Positions 33,407 through 44,178 of a DNA stretch of 64,000 bases are shown here, in pieces. Made by a program: the position numbers and the translations under genes. Position 1 is the first letter of the stretch, and every line of letters starts with the position of its first letter. Under the pieces are notes generated by a model, which did no database searches, was not told the origin of the DNA, and saw only the letters and a program-made list of their open reading frames with translations. Origin of the DNA: Xanthostigma xanthostigma (taxonomy: Eukaryota > Arthropoda > Insecta > Raphidioptera > Raphidiidae); NCBI GenBank assembly GCA_963575645.1, contig OY754469.1, positions 13,720,001 through 13,784,000 of the forward strand. The letters run 5' to 3'.

Positions 33407-33574
33407 AATAAATAAAATTATCGACCAATTTTTCAGACAATATATTAACAAAAAATATAATTAATACATTAACGTTTCGATTAATTATATTTTTTGTTAA
33501 TATATTGTCTGAAAAATTGGTCGATAATTTTATTTATTGAAGAGTTCTAATCAGACGTTAATCATAGATTTGAA
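33407..33574 (+). mobile_element. Foldback element B, copy 3
   Basis: Near-perfect arms of about 55 bp (AATAAATAAAATTATCGACC ... ATATTAACAAAAAATATAAT) surround a short loop with ATTAACGTTTCG. The conserved tail TTGAAGAGTTCTAATCAGAC follows. This is the best-preserved B copy. Confidence 0.8.
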
Positions 33575-34478
33575 TGTTTTTTTAATCTTGGAAGTATCAT
33601 AGAAGAAAAAAGTGTGCGTGTAACCTTTTCGTGCGGTTGAAGTAAAACATGTAAACAATAGATATATTGTTTACTTCGGTTATTTCTGGCTCTCAGTCTG
33701 AAAATAATATACTAAGCTTATACTGTAGGGAAAGGTTGGTATGAGAATGATTGGACCATTTACCTTCCTTTCTTATTATCTCGTGAAGTCTGCGTGATAA
33801 CTTAAAACCATTTGATGGTTTTTATGTGTTACTAACACCTTTTATATTGAAATGGTTTTCTGAGATAAATCAAGAAAACGATTTTTCGTACTGTCTCCTT
33901 CTTTGGACCATGATCGCCTTTATTGGACGATAATAGGTTGTCATGAATGTGAAAATACTACAAAAACTTAGAAATATAAAAAATACTGAAATATGTCTTA
34001 AAACTATTCTCACTAAAAATATATTATTCCTTTTTTTATCTTTCAATTCAAATAATTCGCTTTATTGTCGTGAACACTCTCACACACGTCTATCCGCGTC
34101 ATGCCGCGTGTCGCGACGGTTCGGAGGTTACCGTAGGACCCAGTGGAGGCAGTTACAATTACACAGTCTACTCAAAACAGTTATAAATCGACAATCAGAT
34201 ATTGTAAATCATATAGATATACTGAACAAAAGAGACCATGAACGTCCATTCAACTTAAAAAAAACAAATCATAAACAAAACTAACAAATAAATAAGTAAA
34301 TAAAATAGCCATGTACTCACCCAACATTGTATTTACAAAATATATTAGATCTAATGAAACCACGCTGCGTTTGAGCATTGCTATTTTAAGGGTTGAGCGT
34401 CTATTTTATACAGTCTGTCGATATTTTAAGGTGTTGAAAAACTCGGGTAGGTGCTTTCTTAGTTGGTTTTGAGTAAAA
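33575..34478. other. Unassigned DNA
   Basis: A GC-richer patch at 34080-34150 contains CGCGTCATGCCGCGTGTCGC. The surrounding 113-codon frame (33943-34284) has no protein-like character or splice sites. Confidence 0.4.
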
Positions 34479-34484
34479 AATTGG

Positions 34485-35078
34485 TTGTCTGTAAAGTCGG
34501 TTTACGGACGATAGTTTTACGTGATAACGTATTCCGTAATACATAACCTAAATTCTACATATAATTATATATAATTATAATAATTCGAATCTATGATATT
34601 GCATCTTTCGCTTCAAATTTAGGTTAATTTTATTTATTAAATACTCACCACCTATAAAAATAATTTTTTTTATTAACTTTCTTTCTTGCGTATTTATTTA
34701 AGTCTCAAAGATTAACTGTCATAATATTTAGAAAACAATTGTTTTATTGTTTAAGTATATAAAATTCCAAAACCTACTTACAATATTTAAGTATTCAGTC
34801 AAAAAATTGATTTTTATAATGATAAAATTTGTAAGAAAACGATTTTTTCGAGAGATGAGACCTAGCTAAAACGATTTTTTGCCCCCCAAAATCCCTTTTC
34901 AGTAAATTTCATCCAAATCGTTAGGGCCGTTTTCGAGAAAAGCACGCACAGGGTCAGGCGGAACGTTACGCGTTACGAACGTTAGGAACGTTACGTTACA
35001 CTTTTTCGTGCATGCAGCCGGTGTTTTATCAATTTATAATATTGGTGATTCATCAATTTATAAGACGTTATCACGTCA
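34485..35078 (+). repeat. Interspersed repeat C, copy 2
   Basis: It opens TTGGTTGTCTGTAAAGTCGG and closes AAGACGTTATCACGTCAAAA. An insertion of unrelated AT-rich DNA occupies about 34555-34940, and GGAACGTTACG-type words are repeated near 34970-35000. Confidence 0.7.
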
Positions 35079-35431
35079 AAAAAAAATATATGGAAAGCGA
35101 TCCAAAAACGTGTTGCAGCCCTCTGGACATTTGAATTTTTCATAGGCATCACCTCAACAATGAGTTAGGTGATACTAATTTCCCTAAATTATGACTTTAA
35201 ACGTTATTATTTCTCTATTAATTTCAATTTGATGACATTTTGTTTCAGAATTGTTTTCATAATTTAGAGACAAACACGAAATCAGATATTGAAATAGAAT
35301 TAATTTTTTAAAGTCAATTTAAAGTAATAATATTGTTTGTAGCAGAAAACGTATAAGAGCCTTTTTTGTCGAAATTCGTGTGCTCTATAAAGATTATAAC
35401 TATTTTTACAATAAAACTAACCGTTTAACAG

Positions 35432-35605
35432 TACAAAAAAACAATGCTAAATACATGAATACACAGTTTAAGAAAAATATCGTTTTAATCGATCAATTAT
35501 AATTTTTCGAGAAGGTTCAATTTAAAACTGTACAATCCTTTTCATATAGAGAAATATGTACGTTCACAATCTAAGATCATTTTCGAATCAAATTTTCTGA
35601 CAACC
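35432..35605 (+). repeat. Dispersed repeat Z, copy 2
   Basis: Direct-orientation partner of 12538-12720. Confidence 0.6.
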
Positions 35606-35646
35606 TCTTCTGCAACCCAGTATCAGTAAACATCTTAATTAAAAAG

Positions 35647-35860
35647 TTGGTTGTCTGTAAAGTCGGTTTACGGACGATAGTTTTACGTGATAACGTATTC
35701 CGTAATACATAACCTAAATTTTGGTAGCTGTCAAACTTGGGCCGAAGCATACTGCGCTCTCGCTTGCACGCACAGGGTCAGGCGGAACGTTAGGAACGTT
35801 ACACTTTTTCGTGCGTGCAGCTGGTGTTTCATCAATTTGTAAGACGTTATCACGTCAAAA
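35647..35860 (+). repeat. Interspersed repeat C, copy 3 (compact)
   Basis: The shortest copy, about 214 bp, with both shared ends and no internal insertion. It is the best guide to the unit. Confidence 0.75.
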
Positions 35861-36369
35861 ACAAATAAAGTTTATTTTTAAATTTTCACCATAAGGTCCG
35901 TCGCTTGGTTTAAATCAATTATTGATCGGCGAAATCTATCGAAAATTCGAGAACGCTACTGGTTTAAAGGAAAGAGGGAAAGTTGCGGAGTGCTGAGGTA
36001 AAACTTTGTAGCAAGCTTCCGCTCACATCTAAGCACATTAATGATTAGAGCTCTATGACGGCAGGCCCTGATGGTTTATTACTGACGCTTTTACATATTA
36101 TTAACGAAGCCACTTAGTTCCCGTTCACATTTCATACATACCATGAACTTTAGACAAACACACCAATCCTTTCACTAATAAAATATGTATGTACAGTGTC
36201 CCCAATTTTACAGAACCTATGTTGCATAACAGCTAAAGTCGAAACATCGATTTTTATATATACAATTCCGTTACGCAATTATTGAAACAGGTTTCACGTT
36301 CCACGAATAATTCATATTTAATGTATTTTAATACTTTTAAAAAGTCGTCAATATTTTAATCAGTATTCG
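35861..36369. other. Non-coding interval
   Basis: No structure recognised. Confidence 0.4.
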
Positions 36370-37077
36370 TATACTAAAGAGTTTGTTTGTTTGGTTGGTT
36401 GAACGCGCTAATCTCAGGAACTACTGGTTCAAATTGAAAAAAATTTATTTTGTTGGATAGCCCATTTATCGAGGAAGGCTTTAGGCTATATAATATCACG
36501 CTACGGCCAATAGGAGCGGAGCATCAAGGAAAAATGCTGCAAAATGTATCTCAAAAATAGCTTCTATTCAGGTGAAATGCTGTAACTACATATATCAATA
36601 TTAGGTCGTACATTCACTAGCCCGGCTAGGTCAGTCGGTAGAGCATGCGACTGTTAATATCAGGGTCGTGGGTTCGAGCCCCAGGTTGGGTAAAATATAT
36701 TTTTATTTTTTTTCCACCTGGCTTTCTTCTAAGGCTTACATTTAAATTTATTTTAATTTTACTTACGACTAATTAAAATTAAATAAATCTAATTAATAGC
36801 TCATTTGAAAACTGTAATAACTATATAAAAATAATTATCCTAGAGTGTTTTCAATTAAATATTTATTATATTTTATTATTGATTTAAAAGAAATTTATTA
36901 CTTAAAAAAGTATAAATACTGCTTTTTATCGACAAAAACTTTTGACTTTTAACTCCGATCATCATGAAATTTAGACACAACATTCATCTCGGTAAACTAA
37001 GACGAATGTGCTTACTCGTGTCCCTCCCTTCCTCATTCGTTCTTTTGCACCCGGGTGAAACCGGACGGGACCGCTAG
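36370..37077 (+). mobile_element. Helitron-like repeat L, copy 3
   Basis: It runs from TATACTAAAGAGTTTGTTTG to CGGACGGGACCGCTAG, followed by T. The body carries TTTATCGAGGAAGGCTTTAG and a central tRNA-Lys-like module (36620-36692) in the same orientation, followed by a T-rich tract. Confidence 0.7.
36620..36692 (+). tRNA. tRNA-Lys-derived sequence with GTT anticodon in repeat L3
   Basis: A 73-nt module starts GCCCGGCTAGGTCAGTCGG. The acceptor stem GCCCGGC/GTTGGGT is close to complete and the T arm GTGGGTTCGAGCCCCAG is nearly perfect. The anticodon loop CTGTTAA reads GTT rather than the Lys CTT of the other copies. The anticodon stem (TGCGA/TATCA) is mispaired. It is the least decayed of the three, but probably still a pseudogene. 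Confidence 0.7.
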
Positions 37078-37194
37078 TAAATTATAAATTATATCAAAAT
37101 TAAAGCTTCAAAAAACAAAATACGGTTAAAACAAACTATAGTTAAAACTCAGTATAATAATACTCAAGGGCCTACAGAACACTTTATTATAATA

Positions 37195-37672
37195 CTAGTT
37201 ATTACCCGCGGCTTCGCACGCGATTGAGACGGAACACGGATGCATTTCCATTATATTTGACATAGTTACTGCTTTCTCGACGTACACCGCCTAATAAATT
37301 TCAAAATTGATAACATTCACGCGATCAACTACCTGACAAACCTTGAAAATGACACCCATGTGATTTTTAGACTATTTACCTCTTTTCACCCTCTGAAGGG
37401 GTTGTTTTTGAGAAAGCATGAAAAAGATGTTTATTTATTCGTTGATAGGAGTAATCCTGCGCTTTTTCGAATTGATTCATCTATCTTATATGATTTCTCC
37501 ATGCAATTTTTGAACCCCCGCTACACCCTTTTAGGGGTCGAATTTAAAAAATCCGTTCTACGTCCTACGTCATAATAACAATCGGTGTGGCAAATTTCAG
37601 ACCAATACGTCCAGAGGTTTGAGCTGTGCGTTCATAGATCAGTCGGTCACGGTTTCCTTTTATATATTTAGT
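37195..37672 (-). mobile_element. Helitron-like repeat M, copy 2
   Basis: On the minus strand it starts CTAAATATATAAAAGGAAAC and ends GCCGCGGGTAATAACTAG. It is the inverse of 25020-25514. The plus-strand frame 37360-37575 resembles the antisense frame of copy 1 only because the DNA is shared. Confidence 0.7.
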
Positions 37673-38050
37673 CATCGCAATCACAACGGTCGCTCTAACC
37701 GAGTAGTCGACGTAACGCCCTGCCGAGTGTTTGCTCAGTCAGGAACGACGTGACAATGTCACGATGATTTTTCACTGTGATTTTTGTGTAACTGGAATAA
37801 CAGTCACTGCTCCGCTCACTAAAAAGAGTCGCTCAGAGCTAGTCGTTCAAAAGAGCGACACTAGACAGTACGCACTACACAAGAGTGCAGACTGCAGAGG
37901 TGTGAACTGCCATCATACATGTTCAGGAGTCATGTAGCATTGCACAATGTACAGCACAATACACACACTCAGCTCTGAGCTCATTTTAATATGATTCTGA
38001 TCTTATATTATTCGCATTTTGGATAAACTATAAAGTATAAAGCTTAACAA

Positions 38051-39190
38051 TAATAATGTTTATGTTGATTTGAAACCAAAAGCAATATCAGCGCTCGCCC
38101 AGGTTCAGGACTGGTGCAATGCCAATAAACTATTATTAAATGAACACAAAACAAAGTTCATGTGCATGAAAACTGTTCAATCCAAAAACGACCAACATAT
38201 AGATCTTTCCATTAATAACTGTCATATAGAAAGGGTAGAAGTCTTCAAATTTTTAGGAATTTATATGAATTCAAATTTAAAGTGGGATGAACACATACTG
38301 CACGTTCGCAATGAAATTTCTAAAAAATTGTACGTTGTGAAAAAATCTAAATTTCTGTATAAAGATATTTCTATCTTAAGATCTATCTACTTCGGTTATA
38401 TTTATCCACAGTTGAAATATGGGATTATTGGGTGGGGTAATAGTCCACATTGTAAAAACATTTTCATTCTGCAAAAAAAAGTTATTAGAGCAATGTATAG
38501 TTTAAAATGGAACGCTTCATGCCGAGATATTTTTAAAAGTAAAAAAATGTTAACCGTGCCCATGTATCTACATCTATTGTTGCATTGTTTTTGCTCGCCA
38601 AAACATAGCCAATTTTACAACCGTAGACACTATTCATTCGCATGATACTCGCACGAAATTTAGGTTAATAACACCTATGGCCAGTGGCGGATCCACGGGG
38701 GGGGGGTTTTCGGGTCCAAACTTCTCCCTTCCAGAGAATCAAAAATCCCAAATTAAAACCTTACTGCGCGATAAAAAAAACTTTTCATGTTTTTCGTGAA
38801 ATCTCCGCAAAAGGAGTAAAAATTTTTCAAGACCCCCCCCCCCCCCCCTTGCCGTAATTCTGGATCCGCCACTGCCTATGGCAAATAATAATATTTTTAA
38901 ATATAGTCCGTCAAATATTTCAGCCCATTTATACAATATACTGCCTGCAGAATGCAGAAATTTAGCTTCTTTCACAAAATTTAAATCTAAAGTTAAAAGC
39001 CTACTTGTTAATAATGCATTTTATTCTCTTGACGAATTTTATTCTTATTTTAAATAGTATTATGTCTCTGTGTAATTTTGACTAGTCAAATATACTGTAT
39101 ATGTACAGTTCTATTGACAAGAATTATATTCATATATTGTTACAATATTATATCTTTGTCAACGACGTCAATGTGAATGGTTTAAGCTTA
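38051..39190 (+). mobile_element. LINE fragment (Jockey/CR1-type ORF2, C-terminal third)
   Basis: The open frame 38070-38645 begins inside the reverse-transcriptase palm/thumb region: WCNANKLLLNEHKTKFM, FKFLGIYMNSNLKWDEHI, YPQLKYGIIGWG and LQKKVIRAMY are signature blocks of Jockey/CR1-like elements, C-terminal to the YADD box, which is lost. The frame stops at 38645. The same protein resumes one frame over (TRTKFRLITP), is interrupted by a hAT MITE at 38682-38874, and finishes with SAHLYNILPAECRNLAS and a stop near 39057. So it is 5-prime truncated, has one frameshift and carries one insertion. The tail is AT-rich without a clear simple repeat. The plus-strand TTG start used for the open frame is not a real initiation site. 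Confidence 0.85.
38682..38874. mobile_element. hAT-type MITE inside the LINE, perfect 8-bp duplication
   Basis: 193 bp with ends CAGTGGCGGATCCA and TGGATCCGCCACTG, flanked by identical 8-mers CCTATGGC (38674-38681 and 38875-38882). The interior has G and C homopolymers (GGGGGGGGG and a C run of about 18) next to the ends. Removing the element and one duplication restores the LINE reading frame across the site. Confidence 0.9.
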
Positions 39191-39391
39191 GTACTATTAC
39201 ACTTACAGTGTGTCATTCAACATTAAATGATTCAGCAAAGATAACTCCGTACGTGCAAAGTTCACTAGTGCCTCTGTGGTTTGTGCTGTGTGCGCTCTGT
39301 AAATGTGCGAATGCAACAGTACAGCGACCGCTCCGCTCCGAGAAATGAGTCGTTCATTATAAACGACTCGCTCAGGAGCGACACTTCACTA

Positions 39392-39957
39392 AAACGCAGT
39401 CCTACGACACGGCGTAAGCACAAAACAACACACCTTCATTTAAAGCGAGGCGAGAGAATTTCTGTATGCTGTACCGCGTTACACTTATTACTTCCTTTGG
39501 GAAATGGGAAGCCGAAACAACCAACCGTGTTCGCCACCAGCTTCTCGGCTCGCATACTCCAATGAAATTATTCACTTTACACAGACCGTCCTAATAACTT
39601 GACTGTTGTAATAAACCCTCGGGACCACTAAAATCACCATAACTAAAACAGTATTTTAAAAGTCAAACAGAAACGCCCGACGCAAAGAAACTCGGGTTGG
39701 AATCTTTTAAATTTCATGAAGTCATATACGATCATTTTTCCTTCCTTGATAAAGGTCGGGAAATATTCCTGAACTTAACTTAATAAGAGTTTCACAAATA
39801 AACTTTTAAAAATTGAATGGCTGATTTATAGAGAAAACAAAGAAAATAAGTAAGGTTAGATAACTCGATGTGCAAAATATCCACTGGAAATACACAATTA
39901 TTATTTTATATACCTAACACTTAACAGTGTTATTAACCGTTTTAAGTGCAGAAAATT
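39392..39957. other. Non-coding interval; first copy of a direct repeat
   Basis: About 39770-39860 (TTTAAAAATTGAATGGCTG, ATTTATAGAGAAAACAAAG) aligns in direct orientation with 40495-40640. The frame 39281-39565 spans the hAT end and is not a gene. Confidence 0.5.
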
Positions 39958-40205
39958 GATTTTTTTGCGCAGTGAAAAGGGGTAAGCGTTTGGTGTGAGT
40001 TTTTTAAAAAACAATAACGGGGTCGTGTCGATGCGATGGCGTTTTTTTTTTGCGCAGTGAAAACGGAAAGTCGTTTGGGAGGAGTTCTTTAAAATACAAT
40101 TACGGGGTCGCGTCGATGCGATGGTGTTTTTTTACGCAGTGAAAAGTGGAGGGCTTTACGGAGGAATTATTTAAAAAAACAATTACGGGGTCGTGTATAC
40201 AAAGT
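39958..40205 (+). repeat. Minisatellite, about 3 units of about 85 bp
   Basis: Three units each contain TTTTTTNCGCAGTGAAAA (one variable base), a G-rich spacer and CAATNACGGGGTCGNGT (two variable bases). The first two also share CGATGCGATGG. Divergence among units is modest, and lengths are about 84-88 bp with a truncated last unit. Confidence 0.8.
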
Positions 40206-40821
40206 GAGATAGTAATGCAGTAATTCTACACCAATTGCTATGACGTGTATATGTGATTTCTGATTGGTTAGAGTAAAAAAATGAGAGTGAAAGACGAAAA
40301 GTAGTTTTTGAGGGAATTTATGAATCATCCGCAGTTTTTTTTTGGGACGTCAAAATTTAGCGTTTTCCATGACTTAAAAGAAAAAAAGTCAAAATTTGCA
40401 GGGCACATCGGGTTATTGTACTGGACCCAATAACTAACATCATTTGACAGACAAATGAGATAACACTTATCGTACTTCTGAGTTGACAGAAAAAATCGTG
40501 AAATATTTCTGTACCTAACTTTGATAGTTTTAAAGGAAAAAGAATTGAGGTATATTAAGAAAAAAGAAGAATTTTAAAAATAATCTTTAAAAAATTGATT
40601 GGTTGATTTATAGAGAAAAAGAAAATAAATAATACGGACAAATGACACATCTCTACCTGATTTGATAGAAATAATCGTTTTCATTCATTGAGGGAAAGTT
40701 GGGTTGAGGATTAATTTAAAAGAAAATCTTTACCGACGTTTCGCTTGTGGCCAACGTTTTGAAAAATGTATTTTTATCTGAGGCCCTGATGAAAATATTT
40801 GTTTTTTTAAACGATTACTTA
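40206..40821. other. Non-coding interval; second copy of a direct repeat
   Basis: About 40495-40640 repeats 39770-39860 (TTGATTGGTTGATTTATAG). The minisatellite lies between the two copies. The frame 40747-41028 runs into the Harbinger MITE. Confidence 0.5.
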
Positions 40822-41031
40822 GGCCTAGCACACATGAAGAGCGTTCAACGCGCGTTGGCTCAACGCGCGTTTACAATTTCTATACAATTGTATAGAACTG
40901 TTTATATGATAACGCGCGTTCAACGCGCCACCAACGCGCGGTATCATATAAACAGTTCTATACAATTGTATAGAAATTGTAAACGCGCGTTGGGCCAACG
41001 CGCGTTGAACGCCTCTAATATAAACTAGGCC
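40822..41031. mobile_element. PIF/Harbinger-type snapback MITE
   Basis: 210 bp, flanked by TTA on both sides (40819-40821 and 41032-41034), with ends GGCCTAG/CTAGGCC. Almost the entire element folds: TTTCTATACAATTGTATAG and AACTGTTTATATGAT pair with their inverses. The word AACGCGCG or its inverse occurs repeatedly in both arms, making a CpG-dense island in AT-rich DNA. Confidence 0.85.
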
Positions 41032-41318
41032 TTAAGGATCTGGTTTTTCATTTGGCGATTACTAAAATCCGTTTGCTTTAAAAATAATGTCGAAATAATT
41101 GAAACAGTTTTAGACGTGGAAAAAAAATTAAGATTAAGATTGCAGGGGGCTCTCAAGTTAAGCAGGAAATTCTCTTTATGTAAACTGTTAGATAAATTTG
41201 TATTTTTATTTTTTTTTTGAGAAAATAAATAAATTATAATATTTTTATTTTGTTCACAGAGTAAACACGTCGGATTAATACAATTAATAAAAAGTTATAT
41301 AATATATAAAAATAAAAA
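41032..41318. other. Non-coding interval
   Basis: No structure recognised. Confidence 0.4.
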
Positions 41319-41320
41319 TA

Positions 41321-41658
41321 CAGTAGAACCTCTTTAAATCGACTCTCGATAAGTCGAAAACTTCCAGAACTCGAAAAAATTGTTTTGTTTCCTTCGCTTC
41401 AAGCCCCAAAACCACCATTACTCGAAATCTCAACCATCTATTGGTCGAAATAGTCAGTGAGTTCCTACAAGCCATTTGGGTACTTATTTTTCCTCTATAA
41501 CTCGAAAAACAAATTGGACCTCTGTATCTCGAACATAGCAACTCAAAATTAGTTAAAATGAATCTTAACCTCTACAAGTCGAATATTTCTTTACAAAAAC
41601 TCTATAACTCGATTTTTTTTACATCTCCCTTGAAGTTCGACATACAGGGGTTCTACTG
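41321..41658. mobile_element. pogo/Tigger-type MITE, 338 bp
   Basis: The ends are CAGTAGAACCTCTTTAAATC and, in inverse, CAGTAGAACCCCTGTATGTC, flanked by TA (41319-41320 and 41659-41660). The words AACTCGA, AAGTCGAA and ATCTCGAA recur throughout the interior, probably degenerate copies of the end motif. The minus-strand frame 41284-41541 is not convincing. Confidence 0.85.
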
Positions 41659-41834
41659 TATAATACAATATTCAAAACCATAATATACTCATAACACTGC
41701 AGCGATGCAAAAATTTATTAAAGCTGGACAGCAATAAAAGAATGTAAAGAATACCCGCCGCTGTAAAAACTGTGCCGCTTATATAAATTATAAAACTATA
41801 AGTCACTCCCTACAATTTTCGAACTGAAATTGCC

Positions 41835-42191
41835 ATGACTGACAACGTTTGTAGCGACGACGCTCTTGAATGTATTATTTTTCAGACGACGAGTGTACCT
41901 TTCGATCTTCAATATCGTTGTTGTTCTGGGCAAGGTTGTGAAGCCACAGACCTGCACAACACAGCCATCATTTCATACACAGAAAGGGCCCAATCGCCTC
42001 CTCACATTCGCATCCTAAGTTCTGACACCACGTCAGCCTGCCTCAATGTTCTACCGGTCTGCTTTCGTGCCACACGTCCTGCTCTGCAGCCCTTTGGCTT
42101 CACTTCAGAACACCTTGTCTGTGTCGTCAAAAGCGTCAGTCATCTTGATCAGGTGTGTACAAAACTTAACCGCACACATTTTGATTTTTGA
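41835..42191 (+). CDS. Unassigned 118-codon open frame, possible exon
   Basis: The frame opens MTDNVCSDDALECIIFQ and remains open through TTSVPFDLQYRCCSGQGC and a Ser/Thr-rich part, in DNA of near 50% GC against AT-rich surroundings. Splice-like sites lie within it: an acceptor (ATTTTTCAG ending near 41886) and a donor (GATCAG then GTGTGT near 42151), which would define an exon of about 265 nt open in this frame. Its end overlaps repeat E from about 42175. I recognise no domain. It could be a host exon or a transduced gene fragment next to a repeat. Confidence 0.3.
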   Translation: MTDNVCSDDALECIIFQTTSVPFDLQYRCCSGQGCEATDLHNTAIISYTERAQSPPHIRILSSDTTSACLNVLPVCFRATRPALQPFGFTSEHLVCVVKSVSHLDQVCTKLNRTHFDF

Positions 42192-42770
42192 TGTTAAAAA
42201 TCTAATGGCGCGTTTAGTTGGGAGTAAAACCGTGCAATTGGCACGACACTTTTATTGCAGGAAGTTACGTTTGTGTGCGTTGGATTTAACATAGCTTCAA
42301 TTGAAGGCGACATCTAGATAACAGGACGAAATTTAGTTACTAGTATTTCGTAAGATAACAGCGCGTAACGCTTGCTTTGTGTATGCGTTGGATTATAACT
42401 TAACTTTAGTTAAAGACGACAACTAGATGACAGGGATGTGAAACATCTAATGGCGCGTTTGGTTGTGAATAATACCGTGCAAATGGCTCGACACTTTTAT
42501 GAGAGGGCGTTACGTTGTGGTGGCGCGACACTTTTATGAGGTAACGTTACTAGTATAGGTAACGCATGCTGTGTTGAATTGTAAAGTGGCTTTTGTTGAC
42601 GGGGACATCTGACTGAAATGTATTAATTACTAGGTGGCGCTGCTAGTAACTTAAAGTTGCAGTGTCCATATGGCTTTAGGAAACGTCCGTATAGTGTCCG
42701 TCAGGCTTTGTAACTGAAAGTTGCCTTGCATTTGGCAAGCTTAAATTTATGTTTCACATATTATCTATAT
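42175..42770 (+). repeat. Repeat E, longest copy with internal duplication
   Basis: The module CTAATGGCGCGTTTNGTTG (one variable base), CCGTGCAA, CGACACTTTTAT, GTTACG appears twice (about 42200 and 42450). Between them are GGCGACATCTAGATAACAGG, AAATTTAGTTACTAGTATTT and TGCGTTGGATTATAAC. It ends AAATTTATGTTTCACAT, where repeat P begins. Other copies are at 9371-9690 and 61545-61875. Confidence 0.7.
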
Positions 42771-43080
42771 ATCATAAACGCTATTAAGGTTAAAGATTGT
42801 TGCCTCCCTTTTTAGAAATAACCTCACAATTTCTCCACATAAATTATATATAATTTTACAGATAATTGCTTGCCTACTGACATCGACAACTAAAAAATTT
42901 ATTATTGCTTTTGTTTTTGTAAATTAATTAAAATACAGCAACGCTGAACAACGTCTGCCATCTGACGGCTTTAATTTTAAAACAACGTCAACACTTCGAT
43001 CTGTCATCTGACCTTCATATTGTAATACAACAGACACAATACTGCATACTGCCATCCTAACGGCTTTAATTTTAAGAGCC
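42771..43080 (-). repeat. Repeat P, 3-prime half, inverted
   Basis: It matches 48540-48869 in reverse: TTTAGAAATAACCTCACAAT, CATCGACAACTAAAAAATTT, GTCTGCCATCTGACGGC and TCTGTCATCTGACCTTCAT. The start half of P is missing. Confidence 0.7.
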
Positions 43081-43435
43081 CGTTTCCCCTGGTTTTCTCA
43101 ATGCAATACAGTGGTCTGCGGTCCCGTATAAATCTGATCGTAAAACGAGAGATAAAATTATGAAAAATTATTTTTATGGAGATTAAGGATCAATCTATGT
43201 CCCTATTGTACCATTTTTTAATTTTTTTAGCAGAAAAATTTTTATAAAAATTTTAAAAACCGTAAAAAGTGTCTTTTAAAAGCATTCGCCATTAATTAAC
43301 AAAGTAAAAAATGAAAAATTTGTTACAATACGGACATAGATTGATCCTTAATATAACTAGAAAAAAATATGCCGTAGCCTGTTTTCCAAAATTACGACCC
43401 AGTTTATACGGGAAGCCGTAGCTCTGCAATGAAAA
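43081..43435. repeat. Imperfect foldback of about 330 bp
   Basis: TCCCGTATAAA at about 43123 pairs with TTTATACGGGA at about 43403. AAGGATCAATCTATGTCC at about 43185 pairs with GGACATAGATTGATCCTT at about 43332. The loop is AT-rich. Snapback element of unknown type. Confidence 0.65.
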
Positions 43436-44178
43436 AATATCGTAATATGTTGAATTGACTGGTGCTGTAACTACGGAAAGAACGGGTGTTTTTGAAATTA
43501 TCATCTGTGCTGGCATGTGCCGTTAAAATTTAGGGCTGGGTTGTATACTATATAGTGGTTTGATATATTCGTTGCAACGATTTTAATTTAAAGTTCGCTG
43601 CATACGAGGCTGGATTTGCCGCTAGATTTCAGTACTAGTTTTCTTAATTGCTATTATGTGCTCGCTTCACACAAGGGCGTAGATATTTTTTTTTTCTGGG
43701 GGGCGGGGTATAAAGCTAAATAAATCAATATTTTTAAGTTTTATTAATAGGAACACCAAAACCAAACGACTAAACTAAAAAACTTTGTTTTGGGTAGAAT
43801 TTGAAGAGCCAAAAAAAAGTCTTTTTCATATAGCCACACGGGTCTCGTAAAATTCACGTAATAATGCGGGACATTTCCTATAATACGGGACACGGAACTT
43901 TAATGCAGGACTGACCAGGGGTATGAAACTCAATGCTATTCGAGCTTCTCTTATTTGTCTGAAGGAATAATTTTAATGCCAACATGATAGCATGAAAATT
44001 AATGAAAATGTACTTTTGACGAACTTTTTTCAGTCATTGGCATCGCTGAAATGGCGCCAGCTCACCAAAGCGCATCAAAGCGGGAGTTTCAAAATTGTCT
44101 ACTTATGTTATGAACAATATTATTTAATAAAAAAGGATAAAAAACTGTTCAATTCTTACAAAATTACAATTATAAGAG
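43436..44178. other. Unassigned DNA
   Basis: A single transposon-like end (CAAGGGCGTAGATATTTTTT then a G-rich run) is at about 43673-43708. A small palindrome TCGTTGCAACGA lies at about 43570. Confidence 0.4.

Larger units (their letters stand above)
37809..39391 (-). mobile_element. hAT copy related to 19418-20443, containing a LINE
   Basis: 37809-38050 and about 39200-39391 are inverse copies of the right and left thirds of the hAT at 19418-20443, sharing AGAGTCGCTCAGAGC, TGAGCTCATTTTAATATG, ATAACTCCGTACGTGC and CAGGAGCGACACTTCACTA. The outermost bases of the left side are not preserved, so no duplication can be read. The middle is a LINE fragment (about 38051-39190) instead of the signal-peptide ORF region. 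Confidence 0.75.
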
